NCBI RefSeq assembly: GCF_900114545.1
Contig: NZ_FOTI01000017.1
Coordinates: forward strand, 1 to 58,943
Direction: 5' to 3'
DNA length: 58,943 bases
Source of the DNA: Halanaerobium salsuginis
GTDB taxonomy: Bacteria; Bacillota; Halanaerobiia; Halanaerobiales; Halanaerobiaceae
Positions 8,856 through 17,425 of this stretch are shown piece by piece. The position numbers were made by a program, and so were the translations under genes. The notes beneath the pieces are model-generated. The model was not told where the DNA came from, did not search any database, and saw only the letters and a list, made by a program, of their open reading frames with translations. The number at the start of each line of letters is the position of its first letter. Positions within the stretch are counted from its first letter, which is position 1.

Positions 8856-10064
8856 TCAAGTTTGAAATTTTTCTTTTAGAACTACTAACAGCAAAATAAA
8901 AACTGCTGTTGCTGCCATTGAAATACTAACTTTGAACATAATTGCAGTCCCAAAGCCATCGATTAAATAACCTCCTAAAATACTTCCACCAATTCCACTT
9001 ACTCCAAATGCTGCCATCAGAGTAATACTTTGCGCAGTTGTAATTAAATTTTCCGGTGCAACTAATCGAACATAATAACGAACTGCTACTAGAAAAACTC
9101 CATAAGATAGTGACTGCAGCATACCAAAAAAAATAAAATAAACTGGTGAAACAGCCAGAGCCGCAATAATAAATCTCAGCAGATAAAAAAAAGCTGAAAA
9201 AAGAAGTAGAAATTTAGTTTTATACTTGGCCAGAAAAAATTTAGCTGTAAAAAAAATTGGGGCCTCACTTAACGCATTAAAAAATAGAGTATAACCAAGA
9301 TCAGCTGTATTACCACCAACAGATTTAATAATTGGCGCTAAATAAATAAAAATCATCTGATTAGGAATAAAAATAAGCAGACTAATTAATAAAATAAAAA
9401 CATAATCAAAATTCTTAAATAACTCGATTATATGCTCTTCTGGCTGATTTATTTCTGATTTAAGTTTACTAGCTTTTAAACGATCATAACTTTTATCTTC
9501 AGTTTTAAAAGCAACTATTAAAACAGCTAAGATAATAATTCCATAGCTGGAAAAATGAATAGTCCAGCCAAATCTTTCAATTACCTGACCTGCTATAGTA
9601 ACAACAATTGCATAGCCAATAGATCCCCAGGCTCTCATAAAACCATAATTATGGGCTGTATAAGCTGATGTTTCTAAGATCCAACTATCAAGCACGGATT
9701 GCTGTGGTTCCCACAGAAATCCAATTATTCCTATCATTAAAACTAATAAAAAATCCCCGTAAAAAATAGCCGGGGTTGCTACTAAAGCCATCAAAAACAT
9801 CGAAAAAATAAAAATCCATTTTCTAGTCTGCAGACGATCACAAATATAACCAACAATTGGTGGGCCTAAGAGTCCCATAAAAGTTCTTAAAGAAATCATA
9901 CTACCTATTTCTAGATTACTATAGCCAAGATCAGTTAAATAGTAAACTAAATAGGCCCCCAAAATTGCCCAACTGCTCCAGAAAAAAAATTGCAGAACCG
10001 AAAATTTTGTCATAATAAGTTGATCATTATTCTGCTTTACTTTAGCAGCTAAATTTTTCAGCAT
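8856..10064 (-). CDS. MFS transporter (LacY/nucleoside-symporter-like)
   Basis: 402 residues with twelve predicted helices. The opening FSVLQFFFWSSWAILGAYLVYYL and the loop GYICDRLQTRKW match the MFS_1_like/oligosaccharide:H+ symporter group rather than drug exporters. A long cytoplasmic loop with KASKLKSEINQPEEH separates the halves. ATG start with AAGGAG upstream. It lies 145 bp downstream of the glycerate kinase but has its own promoter, so a link to the glycerate operon is possible but not required. The cargo is unknown. Confidence 0.82.
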   Translation of the reverse strand: MLKNLAAKVKQNNDQLIMTKFSVLQFFFWSSWAILGAYLVYYLTDLGYSNLEIGSMISLRTFMGLLGPPIVGYICDRLQTRKWIFIFSMFLMALVATPAIFYGDFLLVLMIGIIGFLWEPQQSVLDSWILETSAYTAHNYGFMRAWGSIGYAIVVTIAGQVIERFGWTIHFSSYGIIILAVLIVAFKTEDKSYDRLKASKLKSEINQPEEHIIELFKNFDYVFILLISLLIFIPNQMIFIYLAPIIKSVGGNTADLGYTLFFNALSEAPIFFTAKFFLAKYKTKFLLLFSAFFYLLRFIIAALAVSPVYFIFFGMLQSLSYGVFLVAVRYYVRLVAPENLITTAQSITLMAAFGVSGIGGSILGGYLIDGFGTAIMFKVSISMAATAVFILLLVVLKEKFQT

Positions 10065-10107
10065 TTTAACTCCTTAATTAACTAATTTAAGATGAATAAC
10101 AGATTTA

Positions 10108-10136
10108 AATATAATTTATTTAACAGACTCAGTCAA
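10108..10136 (-). promoter_or_regulatory. Sigma-A-type promoter of the MFS-MATE unit
   Basis: On the minus strand, TTGACT (10131-10136) and TATATT (10108-10113) are separated by exactly 17 bp, about 45 bp upstream of the MFS start codon. I saw no strong terminator between the glycerate kinase gene and this promoter. Confidence 0.65.
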
Positions 10137-10208
10137 AGTTAAATCTTTTGAGTAGTTAAATTATCTATCTGCTCTATATAATAATACAATAAAATAGTTT
10201 AAAATCCT

Positions 10209-11357
10209 TTAATTTAGCTTAAATTCATTCCTAATATTTATTGTCCGCATAATTTGAGCTGCTAATGATTCAATTAAAGCTGGTGTATATTGCTTAATTT
10301 CTTCAAATTGAGCTGGTTGGTTTATGATACTAAAATAAGCAGTAATTCCAACTTCGAGAACTGCTGCTGCATCTTCAGCAACTGTACCGGCAATAGCAAT
10401 TACCGGGATTTTATGTAGTTTTGCCTGCCGGGCTACTCCAACTGGAGTTTTACCATGAATTGACTGTCCATCAAGCTGACCCTCACCAGTAAATATTAAA
10501 TCTATTTCCTGGAGACGAGACTCAAAATCTATTTGTTCAAAAACAATATCTATTCCCGGTTTTAATTCAGCACCTAAAAAAGCAACCAGACCAGCTCCCA
10601 GACCACCAGCTGCTCCTGCTCCTGCTATTTTATTTAAATCTTTTCCAAATTGTTTCTTAACTAACCTGTTAAAATGGCGTAAATTTTGGTCAAGAATCTT
10701 AACTGCTGCCTGATCTGCCCCCTTCTGCGGCCCATAGACATAAGCAGCTCCTTGCTTACCAAATAGGGGATTATCTACATCACAGGCAACTAAAATTTCG
10801 ACCTCAGCCAAAGCTGGATCCAGACTGCTCAAGTCTATTTCAGCTAACTGATTTAAATTGCCTCCACCAAATCCGATTTCCTCTCCTTTTTTATCCAATA
10901 GCTTTGCCCCCAGAGCTTGAGCCATTCCTGCTCCAGCGTCATTTGTTGCACTGCCACCAATACCAATAATTATTTTTTCTACCTGGTGAGTAAGTGCGGC
11001 TGATATTAATTCACCAGTACCATAAGTTGTAGTCCAGAGAGGATTCTGATCTGATTTAGCAAGCAGAGGTAAACCAGAAGCAGCAGCCATCTCAATTACA
11101 GCAGTTTTATTATCACCTAAAATACCAAATTCAGCTTTAACTTGATTACCTGCTGGCCCAGTTACTTGCTCAGTAATTATTTTACCTTCAGTAGCATCTA
11201 CTAGAGCTTGAACTGTTCCTTCTCCTCCATCAGCCAGCGGTAATAAATCTACATCCTGCTCAGAATTATAAGCTAAAATACCTTTTTTAATATTTTCAGC
11301 AACTTCAAGTGCAGTTAATGATCCTTTAAAAGAATCTGGTGCAACTAATATCTTCAA
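10209..11357 (-). CDS. Glycerate 2-kinase (GarK/GlxK family), glucosylglycerate operon copy
   Basis: ATP-dependent phosphorylation of D-glycerate, by family to 2-phosphoglycerate. Start set at TTG 11355-11357 with AGGAGAG six bases upstream, giving the N-terminus MKILVAPDSFKGSL exactly as in the paralogue at 22035-23162. An in-frame TTG 18 bases earlier would bury the ribosome binding site. Family blocks present: LADGGEGT, MAAASGLPL, IIGIGGSATNDAGAGMAQAL, TGEGQLDGQS and GKTPVGVAR. It is the last gene of the operon with the dehydrogenase and sugar phosphorylase; the latter would release glycerate, which this kinase passes to glycolysis. Confidence 0.93.
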   Translation of the reverse strand: MKILVAPDSFKGSLTALEVAENIKKGILAYNSEQDVDLLPLADGGEGTVQALVDATEGKIITEQVTGPAGNQVKAEFGILGDNKTAVIEMAAASGLPLLAKSDQNPLWTTTYGTGELISAALTHQVEKIIIGIGGSATNDAGAGMAQALGAKLLDKKGEEIGFGGGNLNQLAEIDLSSLDPALAEVEILVACDVDNPLFGKQGAAYVYGPQKGADQAAVKILDQNLRHFNRLVKKQFGKDLNKIAGAGAAGGLGAGLVAFLGAELKPGIDIVFEQIDFESRLQEIDLIFTGEGQLDGQSIHGKTPVGVARQAKLHKIPVIAIAGTVAEDAAAVLEVGITAYFSIINQPAQFEEIKQYTPALIESLAAQIMRTINIRNEFKLN

Positions 11358-11380
11358 TTTCTTCTCTCCTTCCAAATAAA

Positions 11381-12352
11381 TTAATTTATCTGATTAATTG
11401 AGTTTCCTGCCAAAAAAGCAGTTAAATTAGCAACTACTGTTTTTAATAAACGCTGTCTAGATTCATGTGAAGCCCAGGCAATATGTGGGGTAATAATTGT
11501 GTTTTCTGAATTAAGCAGTGGATTATTTGAAGTTGGTGGTTCAGCTGCTAAAACATCAACAGCCGCTCCACTAACCTGGCCAGATTCTAAAGCAGCTGCT
11601 AAATCAGTTTCATTAATCAGTTCTCCGCGGGCAGTATTAATAATTATTACTCCCTCTTTCATCTGAGCAATACTCTGACGATTAATCATATCTCTAGTAG
11701 TTTCTGTTAAAGGGCAGTGCAGACTAATTATATCAGAAGTTTTATATAGATCTGTTAGTGAAAGAAATTTAATATTAGCTGTATTAATTTCTGGATCAGC
11801 CTTTTTTTGCTCTGCGCTTCTATCATAAGCAACAATTTTCATCTTAAATGCACGGGCCAGTTCTGCTGTTCGCTGGCCAATTCTACCATAACCAATCAAA
11901 CCTATTACTTTGTCCTGGAGTTCCACTAAAGGATAATTCCAGAAACAAAAATCATCAGCTCGCTGCCAGGCTCCATCCTTAACAGCATGATTATGCTCAC
12001 CAACATGATGAGCCAATTCTAACAACAGTGCAAACACAAATTGAGCAACTGCATCTGTTCCATAGGCTGGTACATTAGTAACTACTATTCCCTTTTCAGC
12101 CGCTGCTTTTATATCAATTACATTATAGCCTGTTGCCAGTACTCCAATATATTTTAAGTCAGGTAAGTCAGCTATTGTTTCAGCAGTTAAAGGTGTTTTA
12201 TTAGTTAATAAAACTTCTGCTCCCTGAGCTCTTGCCTTGATTTTCTCTTCTGGTGTACGAGGATATACCTGAAGCTCTCCCAAATCAGCCAATCCTTGCC
12301 AGCTTAGATCTCCCGGATTTAGTGCCTGGCCATCTAGAACTACTATTTTCAT
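11381..12352 (-). CDS. D-2-hydroxyacid dehydrogenase (glycerate/hydroxypyruvate dehydrogenase-like)
   Basis: 323 residues. NAD-binding motif GYGRIG at 154-159 with D177 at the end of the second strand (VAYDRS), which favours NAD(H). The catalytic trio is R242 (NTARGE), E271 (AAEPP) and H290 (TPHIAWAS). The family interconverts D-2-hydroxyacids and 2-ketoacids. Lying 23 bp ahead of glycerate kinase and behind the sugar phosphorylase, it probably acts on D-glycerate/hydroxypyruvate. D-lactate or another hydroxyacid cannot be excluded. ATG start behind GGAGGTAAAG. Confidence 0.85.
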   Translation of the reverse strand: MKIVVLDGQALNPGDLSWQGLADLGELQVYPRTPEEKIKARAQGAEVLLTNKTPLTAETIADLPDLKYIGVLATGYNVIDIKAAAEKGIVVTNVPAYGTDAVAQFVFALLLELAHHVGEHNHAVKDGAWQRADDFCFWNYPLVELQDKVIGLIGYGRIGQRTAELARAFKMKIVAYDRSAEQKKADPEINTANIKFLSLTDLYKTSDIISLHCPLTETTRDMINRQSIAQMKEGVIIINTARGELINETDLAAALESGQVSGAAVDVLAAEPPTSNNPLLNSENTIITPHIAWASHESRQRLLKTVVANLTAFLAGNSINQIN

Positions 12353-12430
12353 TATACTTTACCTCCAGCTTAAATAATTTAATAAATGATTTAATTACAT
12401 GATACAGCTAAATAAAGATAAAGTAAAAAA

Positions 12431-14179
12431 TTATTTAAGCCAGCAAATTTGATATGGCTCTAGTTCAATTTCAATTTGATTAGTCAAATAATAAGTTTTA
12501 GCAGTTAATAGATCGGTTATTTTATCTCTTTTTAAGCTACTAAATATCTGAGGTGAAAGACTTAATTTTACTTGCTGTGCTGAAACATTAATTAAACAAC
12601 TAATTTGTTCTCTACCTTGACCTCGCTGCACAGCAAAAATATGCTTATTTAAATCAAGTATTTTTTGAGCTGCCTGGGGATCAAAAGCTGATTCTGATGA
12701 ACGTAATTTTAATAATTCTTTATAACCAGTGAAAACTAAATTGCGAAAACTCCCTTTAGTTTTTAACTCTGTAGTTAAATATTCTATCTGTAATTTTTCC
12801 CGATTAATAGTTCGCTTTTCCCCAGTAGCAGCAACTCCAGCTAAATAATTTTCTGAGCCAAGTAATGAGTGGAGATAGATGCCTGGAATCCCCTGCAAAA
12901 CAAGCATTATTGCCTGAGATGCCAAAAACTGTTCTGCTTGTTCTGCTGTTGATTTAGTCTTATCTCTAATGGCATCAACATATGTTATATTTAGCTCATA
13001 AGGACTTTTTGTGCCATCACTATTTTGTTTATATGAAATCTGACCTGATTTAGCCTGTACAGCTGTTACTATCTTCTCTATTTCTAACTCATTTAAAATA
13101 CCTTCTGCTGGTCGTAAACCAATTCCATCATGGGAAGCCAAAAAATTAAAAAAGTAATTACCTGGAGCTGGTTTTTTTATTTTTTTAGCCCATTTAGTAA
13201 GTTTACGACTATCTGATTCTAAAAAAGTATATAGTACAAGTGGTGGTAGGACAAATTGATAGACAAGATCAGCTTCCTCTACTGCAGAACCGCCAAAATA
13301 GCTAATGTTTTCTGCATGTGGTACATTAGTTTCTGTTAAAATTAGTGTTTTGGGAGCTACAATTTCAAAAATTTCTTTAAAAAGCTGAATTAGCTGATGA
13401 GTTTCTGGTAAATGGATACAGCTGGTACCTATTTCTTTCCAGAGATAAGCAATTGCATCTAATCTAATTATTCTTGCTCCCTGGGCAGCATAAAATAACA
13501 GCACTGTAATAATTTCAAGTAATACAGCTGGCTCTTTGAAATTAAGATCAATCTGATCTGGACTAAAAGTAGTCCAGACATATTTAAGGCCAGCAACTGT
13601 CTCAACCTCTGTTAAAAGTGGTTTAGCACGTGGCCTAGTCACTTCTGATAAATCAAGTTCGGGATCCACTTCAATAAAATATCTGCTGTATTTGCCCTTT
13701 TGGGCTAGATATTTCTGGAACCAGTCACTGGAAGCTGAAATGTGATTTATTACTGCATCAAATAAAAGCGAAAACTCTTTGCGAAAATCATTAATATCTT
13801 TCCAATTACCAAGTTTTTGATCTACCGCTTTATAATTAATAACTGCAAAGCCATCATCTGAAGAGTAAGGGAAAAAAGGCAAGATATGAATAATACTAAT
13901 TACATCAGCTAGATAATTTTCAAAGAATTTACGCAAAGTTTGTAGTGGTTTCTCCTGGCTGCCTTTAAGATGATCACCATAACAAATCACAACATTATCA
14001 GCTGCAGTTAAGTTTTCTGGATCAGATTTATTAGCTCTCAGTTCAGGATGCACATTTGCAAATTCCTGGATAATATTCTCCAGCTTCTGATAAATCAAAT
14101 CAGCTTTTTGTTGACTATAAACTAAAACTAGTTTGTTTTTTAATTTTTGCTTTTGCTTTTCAGATATAGTAAAATTCAT
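12431..14179 (-). CDS. GH13_18 sugar phosphorylase, probable glucosylglycerate phosphorylase
   Basis: 582 residues of the sucrose-phosphorylase subfamily. Catalytic residues are the nucleophile D241 (IIRLDAIAYLWKE), acid/base E283 (LTETNVPH) and stabilising D351 (ASHDGIG). The early block IHILPFFPYSSDDGFAVINY is typical of the subfamily, whose members cleave sucrose, sucrose-6-phosphate, glucosylglycerol or glucosylglycerate with phosphate to give glucose-1-phosphate. The next two genes process glycerate, so glucosylglycerate is the most economical substrate: the products would be glucose-1-phosphate and D-glycerate. No fructokinase is nearby to support sucrose. Specificity is inference from context; the family assignment is secure. 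78 bp downstream of the GT4 gene. Confidence 0.85.
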   Translation of the reverse strand: MNFTISEKQKQKLKNKLVLVYSQQKADLIYQKLENIIQEFANVHPELRANKSDPENLTAADNVVICYGDHLKGSQEKPLQTLRKFFENYLADVISIIHILPFFPYSSDDGFAVINYKAVDQKLGNWKDINDFRKEFSLLFDAVINHISASSDWFQKYLAQKGKYSRYFIEVDPELDLSEVTRPRAKPLLTEVETVAGLKYVWTTFSPDQIDLNFKEPAVLLEIITVLLFYAAQGARIIRLDAIAYLWKEIGTSCIHLPETHQLIQLFKEIFEIVAPKTLILTETNVPHAENISYFGGSAVEEADLVYQFVLPPLVLYTFLESDSRKLTKWAKKIKKPAPGNYFFNFLASHDGIGLRPAEGILNELEIEKIVTAVQAKSGQISYKQNSDGTKSPYELNITYVDAIRDKTKSTAEQAEQFLASQAIMLVLQGIPGIYLHSLLGSENYLAGVAATGEKRTINREKLQIEYLTTELKTKGSFRNLVFTGYKELLKLRSSESAFDPQAAQKILDLNKHIFAVQRGQGREQISCLINVSAQQVKLSLSPQIFSSLKRDKITDLLTAKTYYLTNQIEIELEPYQICWLK

Positions 14180-14257
14180 AAATTATCACTCCAGTTAAAA
14201 AAATTAAGCCCCAAAAATAATATTTAAAGTGACCTAGATTAAACTAATATTTTAAAA

Positions 14258-15601
14258 CTAAGTGACTAAGTCAAATTTAGTCAACAGCTTTTCTAATAAA
14301 TTTTCTAATCTTTGATAAGAAAAATAACATGCCCCAACTGCAAAATTATGTGCTACAACCTCAGATCTATAATTAGTGTCTTTAAGATATTTGATTGCTT
14401 CTTGTATAGCACCTTTAAACTGATCAGCTGGTAATTTGATATAGCCATTCTTCCTTTTTTGATAATCACTACCTAATGAAGCAAGTTTAAGCCCATATGA
14501 ACTGAGATCAGCCCGAAATACCGGATACTCAAAGATAAGCAGAGGTTTTTGAGCAAATAAAGCTTCTAATAATTGATTACCCCAACCTTCTTTAATACTA
14601 GTATAAGTTATTAAATCAGCAATTACATAACTATCCCAAAATGAATAAATCTTTTGTCCTGCTGATTGTTGACGCTGCTGAGCAAATAATTGGTTAGCAA
14701 AAATAAGTTTCAGATTATAATCAGCTGCCATTTGCTTTAAAAATTCTAGATAAGCTGCTTCTGCTTCCGGTAATCCAGGTAAGAGAAAAACTACTTCATT
14801 TTCTGGTCCAAATATTCTGCCATCGTAAAGCTCAAAATTTGTTAATTGCCTAGCCAATTTAGCAGCAGTCTCAATTGCCAGTTCAATAGCTTTTCGTTCT
14901 GCAATTCTGGTTGCATGTAAAATAATAATATCATCAGCTTTGATTCCAAGTTTGCTGCGTAAATCATAGTTATAACTATCTATCTGCCAGGGCTGCTGCT
15001 GGAAATTAAATACATTTGGTACTACTGTTGACTTAAGTCCCTTACGTTTTTTTAGTTCAGCCTGAGCTAGACTGTTAATTACAACCTCTTCTGAATTAGT
15101 AAGAGAAGGAGGAAAATAATCTGCCAGTATTTCAGCTATAAAATTACAGCTGGGTTCACTATAAAGCTCGCGCTCCCAATAAAAATCATGATGATGGCAA
15201 ATAACAGGTAATTCAAATTCACGAATAACTTTTGCTAATGCTAAAGCAGCCGGGATATTCCAGCCTAAAGAAAAAATATTATTAGGAATTAATAGATCAA
15301 ATTTAGCTTTTTTAATTACTTCTTTTAAATGCTGATTCAATTTTTCAACAGCAGTCATGATTTCTGTTTTGAAAGCTGTTTCATTTTGGTAGTCACTTAA
15401 ATGCTGATAAGCATTTCTGACAAATTTTTCATTTTGAGGATTTTTATAATTCAACTCTGGTAAATAAATATCCGCTTCAGGACTCCCCGAAATATATCTT
15501 ACCTGATGACCCATTTTCTCTAAAACAAATCTCCATTTATCCATTTCAAGCGAAACACCATCTGTCTGACCTGTTCTAAAGTGAATTAATGCTATTTTCA
15601 T
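14258..15601 (-). CDS. GT4-type glycosyltransferase, possibly acting on glucosylglycerate
   Basis: 447 residues, GT-B fold. The N-terminal domain opens with KIALIHFRTGQTDGVSLEMD (acceptor-side loop); the C-terminal nucleotide-sugar domain has ILHATRIAERKAIELAI and the E-x7-E motif in KEGWGNQLLEALF. Such retaining enzymes use NDP-sugars. Its place between a sugar importer and a glucosylglycerate-type phosphorylase suggests glucosylglycerate as acceptor, for example a mannosylglucosylglycerate synthase, as this solute is known from Petrotoga. That is a guess from context. ATG start with GGGGAGGAAG upstream, 26 bp after the permease. A synthetic enzyme inside a catabolic operon is unusual. Confidence 0.65.
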   Translation of the reverse strand: MKIALIHFRTGQTDGVSLEMDKWRFVLEKMGHQVRYISGSPEADIYLPELNYKNPQNEKFVRNAYQHLSDYQNETAFKTEIMTAVEKLNQHLKEVIKKAKFDLLIPNNIFSLGWNIPAALALAKVIREFELPVICHHHDFYWERELYSEPSCNFIAEILADYFPPSLTNSEEVVINSLAQAELKKRKGLKSTVVPNVFNFQQQPWQIDSYNYDLRSKLGIKADDIIILHATRIAERKAIELAIETAAKLARQLTNFELYDGRIFGPENEVVFLLPGLPEAEAAYLEFLKQMAADYNLKLIFANQLFAQQRQQSAGQKIYSFWDSYVIADLITYTSIKEGWGNQLLEALFAQKPLLIFEYPVFRADLSSYGLKLASLGSDYQKRKNGYIKLPADQFKGAIQEAIKYLKDTNYRSEVVAHNFAVGACYFSYQRLENLLEKLLTKFDLVT

Positions 15602-15627
15602 AAATAAACTTCCTCCCCAATTTCAAT

Positions 15628-16470
15628 TTATTCTTTAACTCCTCCAAAGGTAAGTCCACCTGTAATAAAACGCTCAATCGAGAGAAAGAGAATAATTACT
15701 GGAATTGCAGTTAAAATAGAAGCTGCCATCATTCTTCCCCAAACATAGTGTTGAGTATAGAATAACTGATTTAAGCCCAGAGGAAGTGTCCTTAGCTGAC
15801 TTGAATTAATAAAAACAGAAGCAAATAAGTATTCATTCCAGGCAATCATAAAGGCATAAATAAAAACAGATACAATTGCTGGAGCTGAAAGAGGAATTAC
15901 AATTCGATAAATCACCTCGAGACGGCTGCAACCATCAATTATTGCAGCCTCTTCTATGCTTTCGGGTACCGTTCTAAAATAATTACCCAACATATATAAA
16001 GATACTGGCAAGGTCTGAACAACATAGGTGACAATTAATGAAGTTCTGGTGTCAAATAAACCCAGTTTAGTAATTAACTGAAAAAGTGGAATTACTAATA
16101 GCACACCACCAAACATATAAACAAGCAAAACTCCTCGTTGAATAGCTGCTCGACCTGTATATTCAAGACGAGCAAAACTATAAGAGCCAAAAATTGAAAT
16201 AACTATACCTATACCGGCTGACAGAAAAGCTACAAGTAGACTATTTTTAAAATAAATTAAGAATGGAAAAATATCAGGATTTAAGACTCCTTTATAATGT
16301 TCCATAGTAGGATTTTCTGGCATAATTTGGGGAGGAAAAGTATTTTGCTCATTATCAGGTTTAAATGATGAACTCAACATTGTAACAAAGGGAAGTAAAA
16401 CAAAAGTTAATAAAATAATTAATAAAACTACAAAAATAATATTTTTTAAAATTGTATTTTTACCTACCAT
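15628..16470 (-). CDS. CUT1 ABC transporter permease (MalG type), glucosylglycerate operon
   Basis: 280 residues with about six helices. The ATPase-docking loop is at TVPESIEEAAIIDGCSRLEV and the C-terminus RFITGGLTFGGVKE is typical of MalG-like subunits. The ATG overlaps the end of the partner permease by 7 bp, so the two are translationally coupled. Cargo is inferred from the downstream phosphorylase: a glucoside of glycerate or a related oligosaccharide. Confidence 0.92.
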   Translation of the reverse strand: MVGKNTILKNIIFVVLLIILLTFVLLPFVTMLSSSFKPDNEQNTFPPQIMPENPTMEHYKGVLNPDIFPFLIYFKNSLLVAFLSAGIGIVISIFGSYSFARLEYTGRAAIQRGVLLVYMFGGVLLVIPLFQLITKLGLFDTRTSLIVTYVVQTLPVSLYMLGNYFRTVPESIEEAAIIDGCSRLEVIYRIVIPLSAPAIVSVFIYAFMIAWNEYLFASVFINSSQLRTLPLGLNQLFYTQHYVWGRMMAASILTAIPVIILFLSIERFITGGLTFGGVKE

Positions 16471-17330
16471 TCTAACACCTTCTTTACATAAAACATAATA
16501 AAACCTAAAACAAAAATAAATAGAATTGCTGAAATAGCTGCTGCCTGTCCAAAATCATAACTGGCAAATGCTTTTTCGTAAATATAAACTGGCAGTACAT
16601 TAACCGAAGCTGAAAGCAAATATACTTCAGAAAATTTATAGAAGTTCCAGATAGTTCTTAAAATCACCAGTGCTCCCAATACAAACTTTAATTCTGGTAA
16701 AGTAATATGTTTAAATTTCTGCCAGGCAGAAGCCCCATCTACTTCAGCTGCTTCATAAAGGCTGGCGGAAATTGACTGCAGCTCTGCTAAAATCATTAAA
16801 AAAGCAAAAGGGAAATTACGCCAAATATTAAATATAATTACAGCATAGATTGCAAAAGCCGGTGATTCAATCCAATTAATATGCTGGGGAAATAAATGTA
16901 ATATATCAACTAAAAAATAATTAGCCTGTCCAAAAACAGGATTAAAAAGATATTTCCAACCAAAAACTGCTGAAATAACTGGGGTTACATAAGGTAGTAA
17001 AATAACTCCTCGAATTACTGAACGACCAGGAAAATCTCTATTTAGTAATAAAGCCACAGCTAGACCAAGTACAGTTGTACCAATAACTGTTGTAATAGTA
17101 AAAATTAGTGAAGTTCGAAAAGAAATCCAGAAATCTAAATCTGTTAATATGTCTATAAAGTGAGCTAAACCAACAAAAGTATTAGGCTGAATCGGATTCA
17201 TATTAACTTCCTGCATACTTAACCAGAGATTATAAAAAACTGGATAAAAAATTAAAGTACTGATAGCAACTACTGTTGGTAAAATAAGCCAATAACCAAG
17301 TTTGGCATCACGATCAGTTTTAAACTTCAT
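16464..17330 (-). CDS. CUT1 ABC transporter permease (MalF type), glucosylglycerate operon
   Basis: About 288 residues and six helices, with the EAA loop at SISASLYEAAEVDGASAWQK. The start is placed at the ATG at 17328-17330 behind GGGAGGT with 7-bp spacing; the upstream in-frame ATG at 17351 would put that ribosome binding site inside the gene. It follows the binding protein across a 13-bp stem-loop (17369-17406). It lacks the longer periplasmic insert of E. coli MalF. Confidence 0.92.
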   Translation of the reverse strand: MKFKTDRDAKLGYWLILPTVVAISTLIFYPVFYNLWLSMQEVNMNPIQPNTFVGLAHFIDILTDLDFWISFRTSLIFTITTVIGTTVLGLAVALLLNRDFPGRSVIRGVILLPYVTPVISAVFGWKYLFNPVFGQANYFLVDILHLFPQHINWIESPAFAIYAVIIFNIWRNFPFAFLMILAELQSISASLYEAAEVDGASAWQKFKHITLPELKFVLGALVILRTIWNFYKFSEVYLLSASVNVLPVYIYEKAFASYDFGQAAAISAILFIFVLGFIMFYVKKVLEW

Positions 17331-17368
17331 ATAAGCTACCTCCCTGTGCATAAGAAAATCTCAGCTAT

Positions 17369-17406
17369 AATTACTCCCGGCAACTTTTAATTAGCCGGGA
17401 GTAATT
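17369..17406 (-). promoter_or_regulatory. Intercistronic stem-loop behind the binding-protein gene
   Basis: AATTACTCCCGGC (17369-17381) pairs perfectly with GCCGGGAGTAATT (17394-17406) around a 12-nt loop, starting 20 bp after the stop of the binding-protein gene. On the minus strand it is followed by TATAGCTGAG, not a U-run. It therefore more likely protects the 3' end of the binding-protein mRNA or partly attenuates the permease genes than ends transcription. Confidence 0.8.
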
Positions 17407-17425
17407 TTTTTAAATTAAATTATAG

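Noticed and set aside
12431-14179. Simple sucrose phosphorylase call
   Set aside because: No sucrose transporter, fructokinase or invertase is nearby, and glycerate enzymes follow directly. Sucrose remains an alternative but is not the best reading.
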